A stretch of DNA of 5,411 nt from Christensenellaceae bacterium (lineage in GTDB: Bacteria; Bacillota; Clostridia; Christensenellales; SZUA-584): assembly GCA_012719815.1 (NCBI GenBank), contig JAAXZP010000114.1:1-5411 (forward strand). The letters run 5' to 3'. The notes beneath the pieces were generated by a model that saw nothing but the letters and a program-made list of their open reading frames with translations, was not told the origin of the DNA and made no database searches. The position numbers and the translations under genes were made by a program. Below are positions 1 to 5,411 of this stretch, one piece after another. How positions within the stretch are numbered: position 1 is the first letter of the stretch; each line of letters starts with the position of its first letter.

Positions 1-1
1 A

Positions 2-2122
2 TACATACAGGGTCTGGAAAACGACGTCAAAACCTGGGCAGAGAACAGCATCATTAGGACGGGGGATATCGCTGCTATCCAAAAATACCTGAAATCCCGC
101 CAGAGCAGTTTGCGGTCGGATTTCGAGATGATGCTGTTTGCGGATTTGCAGGGCAATTACTATGCTTCGCTCGGCAACAACGGAACGATTGCAGACAGGG
201 AATATTTTAAAAAGATCGTGTCGGAAGGCGCGGAATCGGCCATAAGCAACCCGGTGCAGTCCCGCGCGACGGGCCGAATGATATTCGTGGTGGCGCATGA
301 GGTGAAAAACGAGGCCGGAGAGCGGATCGGCGTCGTCGCCGCGACCATACTGCTGGATACTTTCAACGATATTATCAACGATATCCACATCAGTGACAAA
401 GGCCGCGCCTGGGTGGTGGACAGCACCGGGCTGATCATCGCGCATCCCAGCGATGATGTCCGGATGCAGCTCAACCTGTTTAACTCCGACGAAAGCGGCT
501 ACTTAGGCCTTGATGACATCGCCCGGGAAATGGTGGGCAAAGACAACGCATCCGGACAGGGCGAATACATGGATACGAAGGGACAGAGGTGTAAAGTCAT
601 CTATACGTCGATTCCGGGCTCGTCCGGCTGGAGCATGGCATATTCCCTTTCGGTCGATGAGATGATGGAAACGGTTAACAGCACGACACTGGTGATTATT
701 GTTGTCGTCGTGGCTGCAATGATTATAATCGCCGTCATAGTTACTCTGGTTTCCGCGTCGCTATTAAAGCCCATCAAAGCTTCCACGGCGCTGGCCAGGG
801 CGCTGGCTGAAGGGAATCTGGACTATCCTTCCAACGTCAAATCCAATGACGAAGTGGGGCAGCTGGCCAGCATTCTGGACAACGAAGTGCGCGGCGCGTT
901 CAAGGCGATCGAGCGGGCGCAGGTAGTATCTGAAAAGAAAGCGCAGTATCAGGCCGCCGAAGTGGACAAGCTGCAGGTGGCGCTGCGGCGGCTCTCCCGC
1001 GGCGAGCTGAGCTTCGACCTTAGCGTTGCGCCGGGCGACGCGGATACTGAGGAGCTGCACGCGCTGTTTGCCGAGATCGCAGAGAACCTGGGCGGCGCGC
1101 TTCGGGCAATCCGCGGCTATATCGGCGAGATATCCGAGGTACTGGGCGAAATGGCGCAGGGCAACATGAACGTCAGCATCCAGTCGGATTACATGGGCGA
1201 GTTTGTGGCGCTCAAGGATTCCATCAACACCATCGCGGACTCGATGAACGAGGTGCTCTCCAGAATCGGCGTGGCGGCGAACCAGGTGGCCGCGGGCACG
1301 CGGCAGGTGTCGGACGGCAGCCAGGAGATATCGCAGGGTGCTACTGAGCAGGCGAGCGCCATCGAGGAGCTCACGGCAACGGTGACGCAGATCGCGGCGC
1401 AGACGCGGCAGAACGCGATCAGCGCGGGCGAGGCCAACGAGCTGACCCTCCAGGCGAAAGCCGAAGCCGCCCGGGGCAACGAGAGCATGAAGGCGATGCA
1501 GCGCGCGATGGACGAGATCAGCGAAGCGTCGCGCAATATATCGAGAATTATCAAGGTGATTGACGACATCGCGTTCCAGACCAACATACTGGCGCTGAAC
1601 GCGGCGGTGGAAGCCGCGCGGGCGGGCGTGCACGGCAAGGGCTTTGCTGTGGTGGCGGAAGAGGTGCGCAGCCTGGCGGCGCGCAGCGCGAGCGCAGCGA
1701 AAGAGACCACCGAGCTCATCGAGGGCACCATCGGCAAGACCGAGGCGGGCGCCCGCATCGTAAGCGACATGGCGGATGCGCTGAATTCCATCGTGGCGCG
1801 CGTAGAGCAATCGGCGCAGCTGGTGAGCGAGATCGCCGCCGCGTCGGGCGAGCAGGCGACCGCCATCGCGCAGGTGAACCGCGGCATCGAGCAGCTGTCG
1901 GCAGTGGTGCAGACCAACTCCGCGACATCCGAGGAGGCAGCCGCCGCAGCGGAAGAGCTCTCCAGCCAGGCTGAGATTTTAAAGAGCATGGTGGAGCAGT
2001 TCCGGCTGCGGGAGAGCGTGACCAAACCGGCCCGCCCCGCAGTTCTGAAGGAAGTCAAACAGGAGGCGCTGCCCGCCGAAATTCGGATTGATCTGTCGGA
2101 CAATGACTTTGGGAAGTATTGA
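2..2122 (+). CDS. Methyl-accepting chemotaxis protein with dCache sensor, 5'-truncated
   Basis: This is a transmembrane chemoreceptor that would control CheA through CheW. The frame is open from base 2, so the start and first membrane segment lie upstream; the TTG at 110 is internal. In visible numbering (residue 1 at base 2, 706 residues), a double-Cache sensor fills about 1-221, with D-R-E-Y-F at 65-69 and a second Cache lobe from G-R-A-W-V-V-D (134) to S-G-W-S-M (about 208-212). A membrane helix follows at about 230-253, then a HAMP domain with D-E-V-G-Q-L. Two HAMP-like modules are centred on glycines 334 and 387. The signalling domain follows, with the hairpin-tip core Q-T-N-I-L-A-L-N-A-A from 526. 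Probable methylation Glu-Glu pairs lie at 1364-1369 and 1931-1936. The tail ends D-N-D-F-G-K-Y, and no NWETF-type CheR pentapeptide is seen. The ligand is unknown; the R-x-W-Y signature of amino-acid-binding dCache domains is not evident. A strong terminator follows the stop. Confidence 0.96.
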   Translation, partial: YIQGLENDVKTWAENSIIRTGDIAAIQKYLKSRQSSLRSDFEMMLFADLQGNYYASLGNNGTIADREYFKKIVSEGAESAISNPVQSRATGRMIFVVAHEVKNEAGERIGVVAATILLDTFNDIINDIHISDKGRAWVVDSTGLIIAHPSDDVRMQLNLFNSDESGYLGLDDIAREMVGKDNASGQGEYMDTKGQRCKVIYTSIPGSSGWSMAYSLSVDEMMETVNSTTLVIIVVVVAAMIIIAVIVTLVSASLLKPIKASTALARALAEGNLDYPSNVKSNDEVGQLASILDNEVRGAFKAIERAQVVSEKKAQYQAAEVDKLQVALRRLSRGELSFDLSVAPGDADTEELHALFAEIAENLGGALRAIRGYIGEISEVLGEMAQGNMNVSIQSDYMGEFVALKDSINTIADSMNEVLSRIGVAANQVAAGTRQVSDGSQEISQGATEQASAIEELTATVTQIAAQTRQNAISAGEANELTLQAKAEAARGNESMKAMQRAMDEISEASRNISRIIKVIDDIAFQTNILALNAAVEAARAGVHGKGFAVVAEEVRSLAARSASAAKETTELIEGTIGKTEAGARIVSDMADALNSIVARVEQSAQLVSEIAAASGEQATAIAQVNRGIEQLSAVVQTNSATSEEAAAAAEELSSQAEILKSMVEQFRLRESVTKPARPAVLKEVKQEALPAEIRIDLSDNDFGKY
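1115..1796 (+). repeat. Long direct repeat, copy A (MCP signalling module)
   Basis: This stretch aligns without gaps to 4730-5411 at a constant offset of 3615 bases, with about 75 differences in 682 positions by hand count (about 89% identity). Exact runs reach 39-41 bases, for example 1190-1228, 1505-1544 and 1562-1602. It encodes the end of the last HAMP-like module and the signalling domain up to and past the hairpin tip. Identity starts abruptly at the codons for G-Y-I-G-E-I-S; upstream of them the two receptors are not alignable as DNA. Copy B is cut by the window edge, so the true right end is unknown. Confidence 0.9.
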
Positions 2123-2146
2123 TATATAATCGGCAAAACAGGAACC

Positions 2147-2182
2147 GGTTTTCTGCTGCTAGTGCGGCAGAAAACCTTTTTT
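2147..2182 (+). terminator. Intrinsic terminator after the first MCP
   Basis: A 10-bp perfect stem (GGTTTTCTGC at 2147-2156 with GCAGAAAACC at 2167-2176) extends inward by a T-G wobble and two G-C pairs to a TAGT tetraloop. Six T residues follow at once (2177-2182), then ATT. It lies 24 bases after the MCP stop. The T-run is only on the + strand side, so it should act on rightward transcription and separate the MCP from the TetR gene. Confidence 0.93.
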
Positions 2183-2249
2183 ATTACTGCGTTTCTTACT
2201 TGCATGAACTGAGAAAGAAGACAATTGTGTTGTGGGAAAAAATAGGTTA

Positions 2250-2277
2250 TTGTAAAAATATCAGTTGCAATTATATT
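2250..2277 (+). promoter_or_regulatory. Possible housekeeping (sigma-A) promoter of the TetR gene
   Basis: TTGTAA at 2250-2255 (4 of 6 matches to TTGACA) is followed by a 16-base spacer and TATATT at 2272-2277 (5 of 6 matches to TATAAT). It sits after the terminator and about 29 bases before the ribosome site, where a promoter for the TetR gene is needed. The surroundings are AT-rich, so chance matches are likely. A 7-bp inverted repeat, TTGTGGG (2230-2236) and CCCACAA (2283-2289), flanks it and could be an operator. Confidence 0.4.
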
Positions 2278-2319
2278 TAACACCCACAAAAAAACAAAAT
2301 AGCAGAAAGGAGCCTACTG

Positions 2320-2904
2320 ATGGCGACGAAAGAACAAATTAAAGACTCCGCATTTTACTGCTTTGCACATTACGGGTATGAAGGGACGACGATGCAGGAT
2401 ATTGCCAGTGCGGTAGGGCTTAAGAAACAGTCGCTCTATGCGCATTTTGGGAGCAAAGAGGAATTGTATCGGGCTGTCATGAAGGAACAGTACCGTCAGA
2501 TTGCCTTGGAGCTCTATGATGCTTATATAAATCTTAAAGAAAAACCGGTGGAAGAGCTATTAAAAGGGCTCTTTATGAAATATGCCGAGATATTTTCCGA
2601 TCGGAGGCGCCTGTTGCTTTGGAAAAGAGCTGCAATTCACCTGGGCAGCGGCGATACGAAACACTTGAGCAGCGATGCCTGGCCGGTGGAATACTCTTTC
2701 ATGGAAGAGCTTCATAAAACGATCCGAGAGCCGCATCCAACGCTGGAAGACCCGGCCGTATTTCAGACATTTATCGCATCATATCAGCTGATGATACAAG
2801 GGTATCTTGAATGGATGCTGGTAAAGGGGCACGACAATGAGATATGGAAAGCCGTTTGGACGAGCTTCTGGCGAGGGGCCATGTCCTGTCTATGTGCCAA
2901 TTAA
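2320..2904 (+). CDS. TetR-family transcriptional regulator
   Basis: This is a 194-residue, probably dimeric DNA-binding regulator, a typical length for TetR proteins. The N-terminal domain spans about residues 7-53. Its helix-turn-helix reads T-T-M-Q-D-I-A-S-A-V-G-L-K-K-Q-S-L-Y-A-H-F (23-43) and leads into G-S-K-E-E-L-Y, the family hallmark. The C-terminal half (about 60-194) is helical and rich in aromatics, as expected of a ligand pocket and dimer face, but I cannot assign an effector or subfamily. The ATG at 2320 is supported by AAAGGAG at 2306-2312 with a 7-base gap. The gene is preceded by the MCP terminator and has no clear terminator of its own, so some read-through into cheW is possible. 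No efflux pump or enzyme gene, the usual TetR target, is adjacent. Autoregulation or control of the cheW-mcp unit is only a guess. Confidence 0.92.
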   Translation: MATKEQIKDSAFYCFAHYGYEGTTMQDIASAVGLKKQSLYAHFGSKEELYRAVMKEQYRQIALELYDAYINLKEKPVEELLKGLFMKYAEIFSDRRRLLLWKRAAIHLGSGDTKHLSSDAWPVEYSFMEELHKTIREPHPTLEDPAVFQTFIASYQLMIQGYLEWMLVKGHDNEIWKAVWTSFWRGAMSCLCAN

Positions 2905-2951
2905 TAATAAGCATTAACTGAAACAATTCGACAAATAATTCATTTTTCTAT

Positions 2952-2979
2952 TAAAGACTTCCAAACATTCTTCCGATAT
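2952..2979 (+). promoter_or_regulatory. Sigma-D (sigma-28)-like promoter for cheW-mcp
   Basis: TAAA at 2952-2955 is followed by 16 bases and TCCGATAT at 2972-2979. The known Bacillus sigma-D consensus is TAAA, a spacer of about 15 (14-16), then GCCGATAT, so the -10 matches 7 of 8 and the spacing fits. Initiation would fall near 2986-2988, giving a leader of about 125 bases before cheW. Sigma-D drives motility and chemotaxis genes in Firmicutes, which matches the genes downstream. The element is intergenic and on the right strand. Caution: exact sigma-28 -10 octamers also occur inside coding sequence here (for example 3236-3243), without a proper -35. Confidence 0.52.
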
Positions 2980-3100
2980 TCTTTACGAACGAACGTACGG
3001 AAGGTATGAAACATTTCCCCTAAATTATTATTGATTTTGTAACTAGAATTAATTAGTTTATCCAAATATATAAAATTAAAAGAAAAATATGAAATTAAAG

Positions 3101-3107
3101 AAAGGAG
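3101..3107 (+). promoter_or_regulatory. Ribosome binding site that fixes the cheW start
   Basis: AAAGGAG directly abuts an in-frame ATG at 3108, which leaves no spacing for initiation there. The next in-frame ATG at 3114 is 6 bases downstream of the site, a normal distance. The start is therefore 3114, not 3108. Confidence 0.85.
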
Positions 3108-3113
3108 ATGGAA

Positions 3114-3644
3114 ATGTACGAGGAATATCTGGATAATGGAATGGATACATTGCAAAACCGTTATCTGATGTTCGAACTGGACAAAGAGATGTTCGGGCTT
3201 AAGATATGTTTTGTGAAAGAGATTGTAGCTATGCAGCCGATAAATCCCATTCCGGAGACGCCAGACTTTATCCGCGGCGTCATCAATCTGCGCGGAAAGA
3301 TCATTCCGGTGATAGATATGCGCCTCAAATTCGGGAAAACTCCCATTACCTATACTGACAGGACGTGTATCGTCGTAATCGAAGCGGAGCAGCTTTCCGT
3401 GGGGCTGATTGTGGACCGGGTGGTTGAGGTGCAAACGATTGATGATGAACAAATTGCGCCGCCGCCAGGCATGTTTACTGAGGTAAGCCATGCATATCTG
3501 AGCGGTATCGGCAAGATGGAAGACAGGGTTGCCCTGCTTCTGAACTGCGAAAAGCTGTTTAGCGAGAACGAGCTTGAGGAAGCTAGAGTGTCGCTGTACG
3601 CAGGATTAAAAAACTTTGAGACGACGGAGGAAATAAAAAATTGA
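3114..3644 (+). CDS. cheW: Chemotaxis adaptor protein CheW
   Basis: CheW is a cytoplasmic scaffold that links MCP hairpin tips to the kinase CheA in receptor arrays. This copy has 176 residues, slightly longer than typical (about 150-170). A single CheW-like domain runs from about residue 14 to 160. It opens with Y-L-M-F-E-L-D-K-E-M-F-G (17-28), followed by I-P-E-T-P (46-50), the hallmark G-V-I-N-L-R-G-K-I-I-P-V-I-D (55-68, with N-L-R-G at 58-61), and V-G-L-I-V-D-R-V-V-E-V (96-106). It ends with a G-I-G-K-M-E-D-R motif and L-L-N-C-E-K-L-F. The Asn in that last motif replaces the more usual Asp. No receiver domain is attached, so it is CheW rather than CheV, and it is too short for CheA. Its stop overlaps the start of the following MCP, implying translational coupling. 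A sigma-D-like promoter lies about 135 bases upstream. Confidence 0.95.
   Translation: MYEEYLDNGMDTLQNRYLMFELDKEMFGLKICFVKEIVAMQPINPIPETPDFIRGVINLRGKIIPVIDMRLKFGKTPITYTDRTCIVVIEAEQLSVGLIVDRVVEVQTIDDEQIAPPPGMFTEVSHAYLSGIGKMEDRVALLLNCEKLFSENELEEARVSLYAGLKNFETTEEIKN
3626..3630 (+). promoter_or_regulatory. Ribosome binding site for the TTG start of the second MCP
   Basis: GGAGG lies inside the end of cheW, 10 bases before TTG at 3641-3643. No ATG or GTG in this frame gives a full N-terminus nearby. The TTG start yields M-K-W-F-R-N-L-K-I-G-T-K-L, a typical MCP beginning (basic residues before the first membrane helix). The spacing is slightly long but acceptable. Confidence 0.85.
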
Positions 3645-5411
3645 AGTGGTTTAGAAACTTAAAGATTGGCACAAAGTTAGTTTCAGGATTCTTAATTGTG
3701 GCCTTAATTGCAGCGATTATCGGGATAGTCGGAATTGTCAGCCTGACAACAATTAACGATTCGTACCATATTGCTTATTCGGACTCGGTTACGGCATTGC
3801 GGAATATTGAAGCAATCAGCTCTTCATTTCAGGAGATTCGGGCAAATCTTTTCGAAATGACTATGACGGACGAATTGGTTTACAAACAGGCCCGTATAGG
3901 CAACATGAATAGCCTTACCCAGGCAATCAACGATAATATTGCAGAGTATTTGTCTATTATGGAAAAATACTCGGCGGAAGAAGCTGCCACAGAGCTGAAG
4001 CTTCTTGCTGATCTTCAAAAAGCCTTCCAGGCATTTGAGGAAAAACGAACGGAATTCGTGAATGGCATCGGGATGGATACGTCGCGCCGCAACGAAGCTA
4101 TTGTCTTATTAAGCAATGGGGGAGAGATATATGTATTGGCAGAGGATTTGGAAGGCGTAATTGATGAACTTGTTAACTATAACAAAGAATATGCGGTCAA
4201 TCAAATTGACGCCAATAATAGTCAGTCAACGGTGACCATGTACGTAATGTTTGGATGCCTTGTTATCGGCGTCATTATTGCAGTGCTGATTGGATTATTG
4301 CTCTCTCGTTACATATCCAGGCACATCCGGCATTTATCGGATGTGGCGGTACAGATGGCAAAAGGTGATACCAATGTGAAACACACGAAATATGAAAGCA
4401 AGGATGAAATAGGCCAACTGTATACCGCATTCCGCGCTATGGTACACGCTGTACAGGCGCTGATAGCCGACTCTAAGATGCTGGCGCAGGCAGCGCTGGA
4501 GGGCAATCTTTCAACCCGTGCTGATGCTGAAAAACATCAAGGAGATTATCGGATAATCGTTGAAGGTATCAACGAGACGCTGGATGCGGTGACAGCGCCG
4601 GTGCAGGAAGCTTCTGCGGTGCTGGCTGAAGTCGCCAAGGGCAACCTGAGCGTGATGGTTGAAGGCGATTACAAGGGTGACTACAAGCTTATCAAAGATT
4701 CGTTGAACAGCACCATCGTATCGCTTAAAGGTTATATCGGCGAGATCTCGGCGGTGCTGGGCGAAATGGCACAGGGCAACATAAACGTCAGCATCCAGTC
4801 GGAATACATGGGCGAGTTTGTGGCGCTCAAGGATTCCATCAACGCCATCGCGGACTCGATGAACGAGGTGCTCACTGAGATCAGCCTGGCTGCGGACCAG
4901 GTGGCGGCGGGCACGAAACAGGTGTCGGACGGCAGCCAGGAGATATCGCAGGGCGCTTCAGAGCAGGCGAGCGCCATTGAAGAGCTTACGGCGGCGGTGA
5001 CGCAGATCACGTCGCAGACGCGGCAAAACGCGGTGAGCGCAGGAGAGGCCAATGAGCTGGCATCTCAGACGAAAGCTGAAGCTGCTAAGGGCAACGAGAG
5101 CATGAAAGCGATGCAGCGGGCGATGGACGAGATCAGCGAAGCGTCGCGCAATATATCGAAGATTATCAAAGTCATCGACGACATCGCGTTCCAGACCAAC
5201 ATACTGGCGCTGAACGCAGCGGTGGAAGCCGCGCGGGCAGGCGTGTACGGCAAGGGCTTCGCGGTGGTGGCGGAAGAGGTGCGCAACCTGGCGGCGCGCA
5301 GCGCGAACGCGGCAAAAGAGACCACCGAGCTCATCGAAGGCACCATCGGCAAGACCGAGGCGGGCGCCCGCATTGCAAACGATATGGCGGCTGCGCTGGA
5401 AGGCATCGTGG
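3641..5411 (+). CDS. Methyl-accepting chemotaxis protein with four-helix-bundle sensor, 3'-truncated
   Basis: This chemoreceptor starts at TTG 3641, overlapping the cheW stop by two bases, and stays open for 590 codons to the window end. Residues 1-12 are short, basic and cytoplasmic. The first membrane helix is at about 13-35. A helical extracellular domain at about 36-197 resembles the 4HB_MCP_1 family (I-R-A-N-L near its start, L-V-N-Y-N-K-E-Y-A near its end). The second membrane helix is at about 200-222. A HAMP domain with D-E-I-G-Q-L (255-260) is followed by three HAMP-like modules. Equivalent glycines at 242, 288, 334 and 379 give a period of 45-46 residues. The signalling domain follows, with a probable methylation Glu-Glu pair at 4979-4984 and the tip core Q-T-N-I-L-A-L-N-A-A from residue 518. 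The C-terminal helix is cut off. From 4730 the DNA is nearly that of the first MCP and GC-rich, unlike the AT-rich sensor part. The ligand is unknown. It is probably co-expressed with cheW. Confidence 0.96.
   Translation, partial: MKWFRNLKIGTKLVSGFLIVALIAAIIGIVGIVSLTTINDSYHIAYSDSVTALRNIEAISSSFQEIRANLFEMTMTDELVYKQARIGNMNSLTQAINDNIAEYLSIMEKYSAEEAATELKLLADLQKAFQAFEEKRTEFVNGIGMDTSRRNEAIVLLSNGGEIYVLAEDLEGVIDELVNYNKEYAVNQIDANNSQSTVTMYVMFGCLVIGVIIAVLIGLLLSRYISRHIRHLSDVAVQMAKGDTNVKHTKYESKDEIGQLYTAFRAMVHAVQALIADSKMLAQAALEGNLSTRADAEKHQGDYRIIVEGINETLDAVTAPVQEASAVLAEVAKGNLSVMVEGDYKGDYKLIKDSLNSTIVSLKGYIGEISAVLGEMAQGNINVSIQSEYMGEFVALKDSINAIADSMNEVLTEISLAADQVAAGTKQVSDGSQEISQGASEQASAIEELTAAVTQITSQTRQNAVSAGEANELASQTKAEAAKGNESMKAMQRAMDEISEASRNISKIIKVIDDIAFQTNILALNAAVEAARAGVYGKGFAVVAEEVRNLAARSANAAKETTELIEGTIGKTEAGARIANDMAAALEGIV
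4730..5411 (+). repeat. Long direct repeat, copy B (MCP signalling module)
   Basis: This is the partner of 1115-1796, gapless and about 89% identical by hand count, starting at the G-Y-I-G-E-I-S codons and running to the window edge. Several exact runs include third-codon positions, which is more than protein-level conservation alone requires. The copy is visibly GC-richer (about 68% in a sampled line, 5281-5340) than the start of the same gene (about one third in 3661-3720). Confidence 0.9.

Noticed and set aside
110..112. TTG at 110 as the true start of the first MCP
   Set aside because: The frame is open upstream to the window edge and reads as sensor sequence. Starting here would remove the first membrane helix and part of the dCache domain.
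1119..1126. GCCGATAT on the - strand within the first MCP, and again at 4734-4741
   Set aside because: It is the reverse of the Tyr-Ile-Gly codons in the shared module, and no -35 TAAA is found at 15 bases on that strand.
764..1810. Long open frame (348 codons) on the - strand inside the first MCP
   Set aside because: It is antisense to a conserved MCP signalling domain. Its product is low-complexity and rich in Arg, His, Ala and Leu, as expected from reading GC-rich codons backwards, and I see no domain or ribosome site.
1189..2289. 366-codon open frame on the - strand covering the MCP 3' end and terminator
   Set aside because: The product is dominated by Ser, Ala and Thr, the mirror of the receptor's Ala/Glu-rich helices. 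It crosses the terminator hairpin, and an equivalent frame appears antisense to the second MCP, showing that it is a shadow.
3041..3058. AACTA/TAGTT inverted repeat as a TetR operator
   Set aside because: There are only 5-bp arms with an 8-base unmatched centre in AT-rich DNA, which is not distinguishable from chance.
3069..3074. TATAAA as a sigma-A -10 for cheW
   Set aside because: No acceptable -35 occurs 16-18 bases upstream and no extended -10 TG is present. Such hexamers are expected in this very AT-rich leader.
3236..3243. Exact sigma-28 -10 octamer GCCGATAA inside cheW
   Set aside because: No TAAA lies at the required distance (the nearest is GAAA with a 17-base spacer), and the bases are explained by conserved CheW codons.
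2940..3491. 183-codon open frame on the - strand over cheW and its leader
   Set aside because: It is antisense to a clear cheW, its composition changes where cheW ends, and it has no recognisable motif.

Overview
The window holds four genes, all on the + strand. Two are methyl-accepting chemotaxis receptors (MCPs), each cut by a window edge; between them lie a TetR-family regulator and a cheW adaptor gene. The organism looks like a motile low-to-mid-GC Gram-positive bacterium, probably of the class Clostridia. Pointers are strong AAAGGAG/GGAGG ribosome sites, a TTG start, a 4HB-type sensor with a tandem HAMP stalk, an MCP tail ending Asp-Phe-Gly-Lys-Tyr without a CheR-docking pentapeptide, and a sigma-D (sigma-28)-like promoter. 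No 16S or other taxonomic marker is present, so this is inference.

Layout: (1) positions 2-2122, the 3' part of a dCache-type MCP, followed by a clear intrinsic terminator at 2147-2182. (2) An AT-rich gap with a possible housekeeping promoter (2250-2277), then a 194-residue TetR regulator (2320-2904) with no visible terminator. (3) A 209-bp AT-rich gap carrying a sigma-D-like promoter (2952-2979), then cheW (3114-3644). (4) A second MCP that begins at a TTG codon overlapping the cheW stop (3641) and runs off the right edge. This last gene is easy to miss because it starts with TTG and has no stop in the window; its frame is open for 590 codons.

How they work together: the MCPs would sense signals outside the cell (dCache domain in the first, four-helix bundle in the second) and pass them through HAMP modules to a cytoplasmic hairpin that docks CheW and the kinase CheA. 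The cheW-mcp pair looks like a translationally coupled receptor-plus-adaptor unit. CheA, CheR, CheB, CheY and flagellar genes are not in the window. The TetR regulator has no obvious target beyond itself or its neighbours.

The most notable structure is a gapless 682-bp stretch (1115-1796 versus 4730-5411), about 89% identical by hand count. It covers the last HAMP-like module and the signalling domain of both receptors, while their sensors are unrelated. In the second MCP this block is markedly GC-richer than the AT-rich sensor part. This suggests module shuffling or gene conversion between neighbouring receptors. I see no sign of a wholly new system; this is a chemotaxis receptor locus with a few details worth checking.
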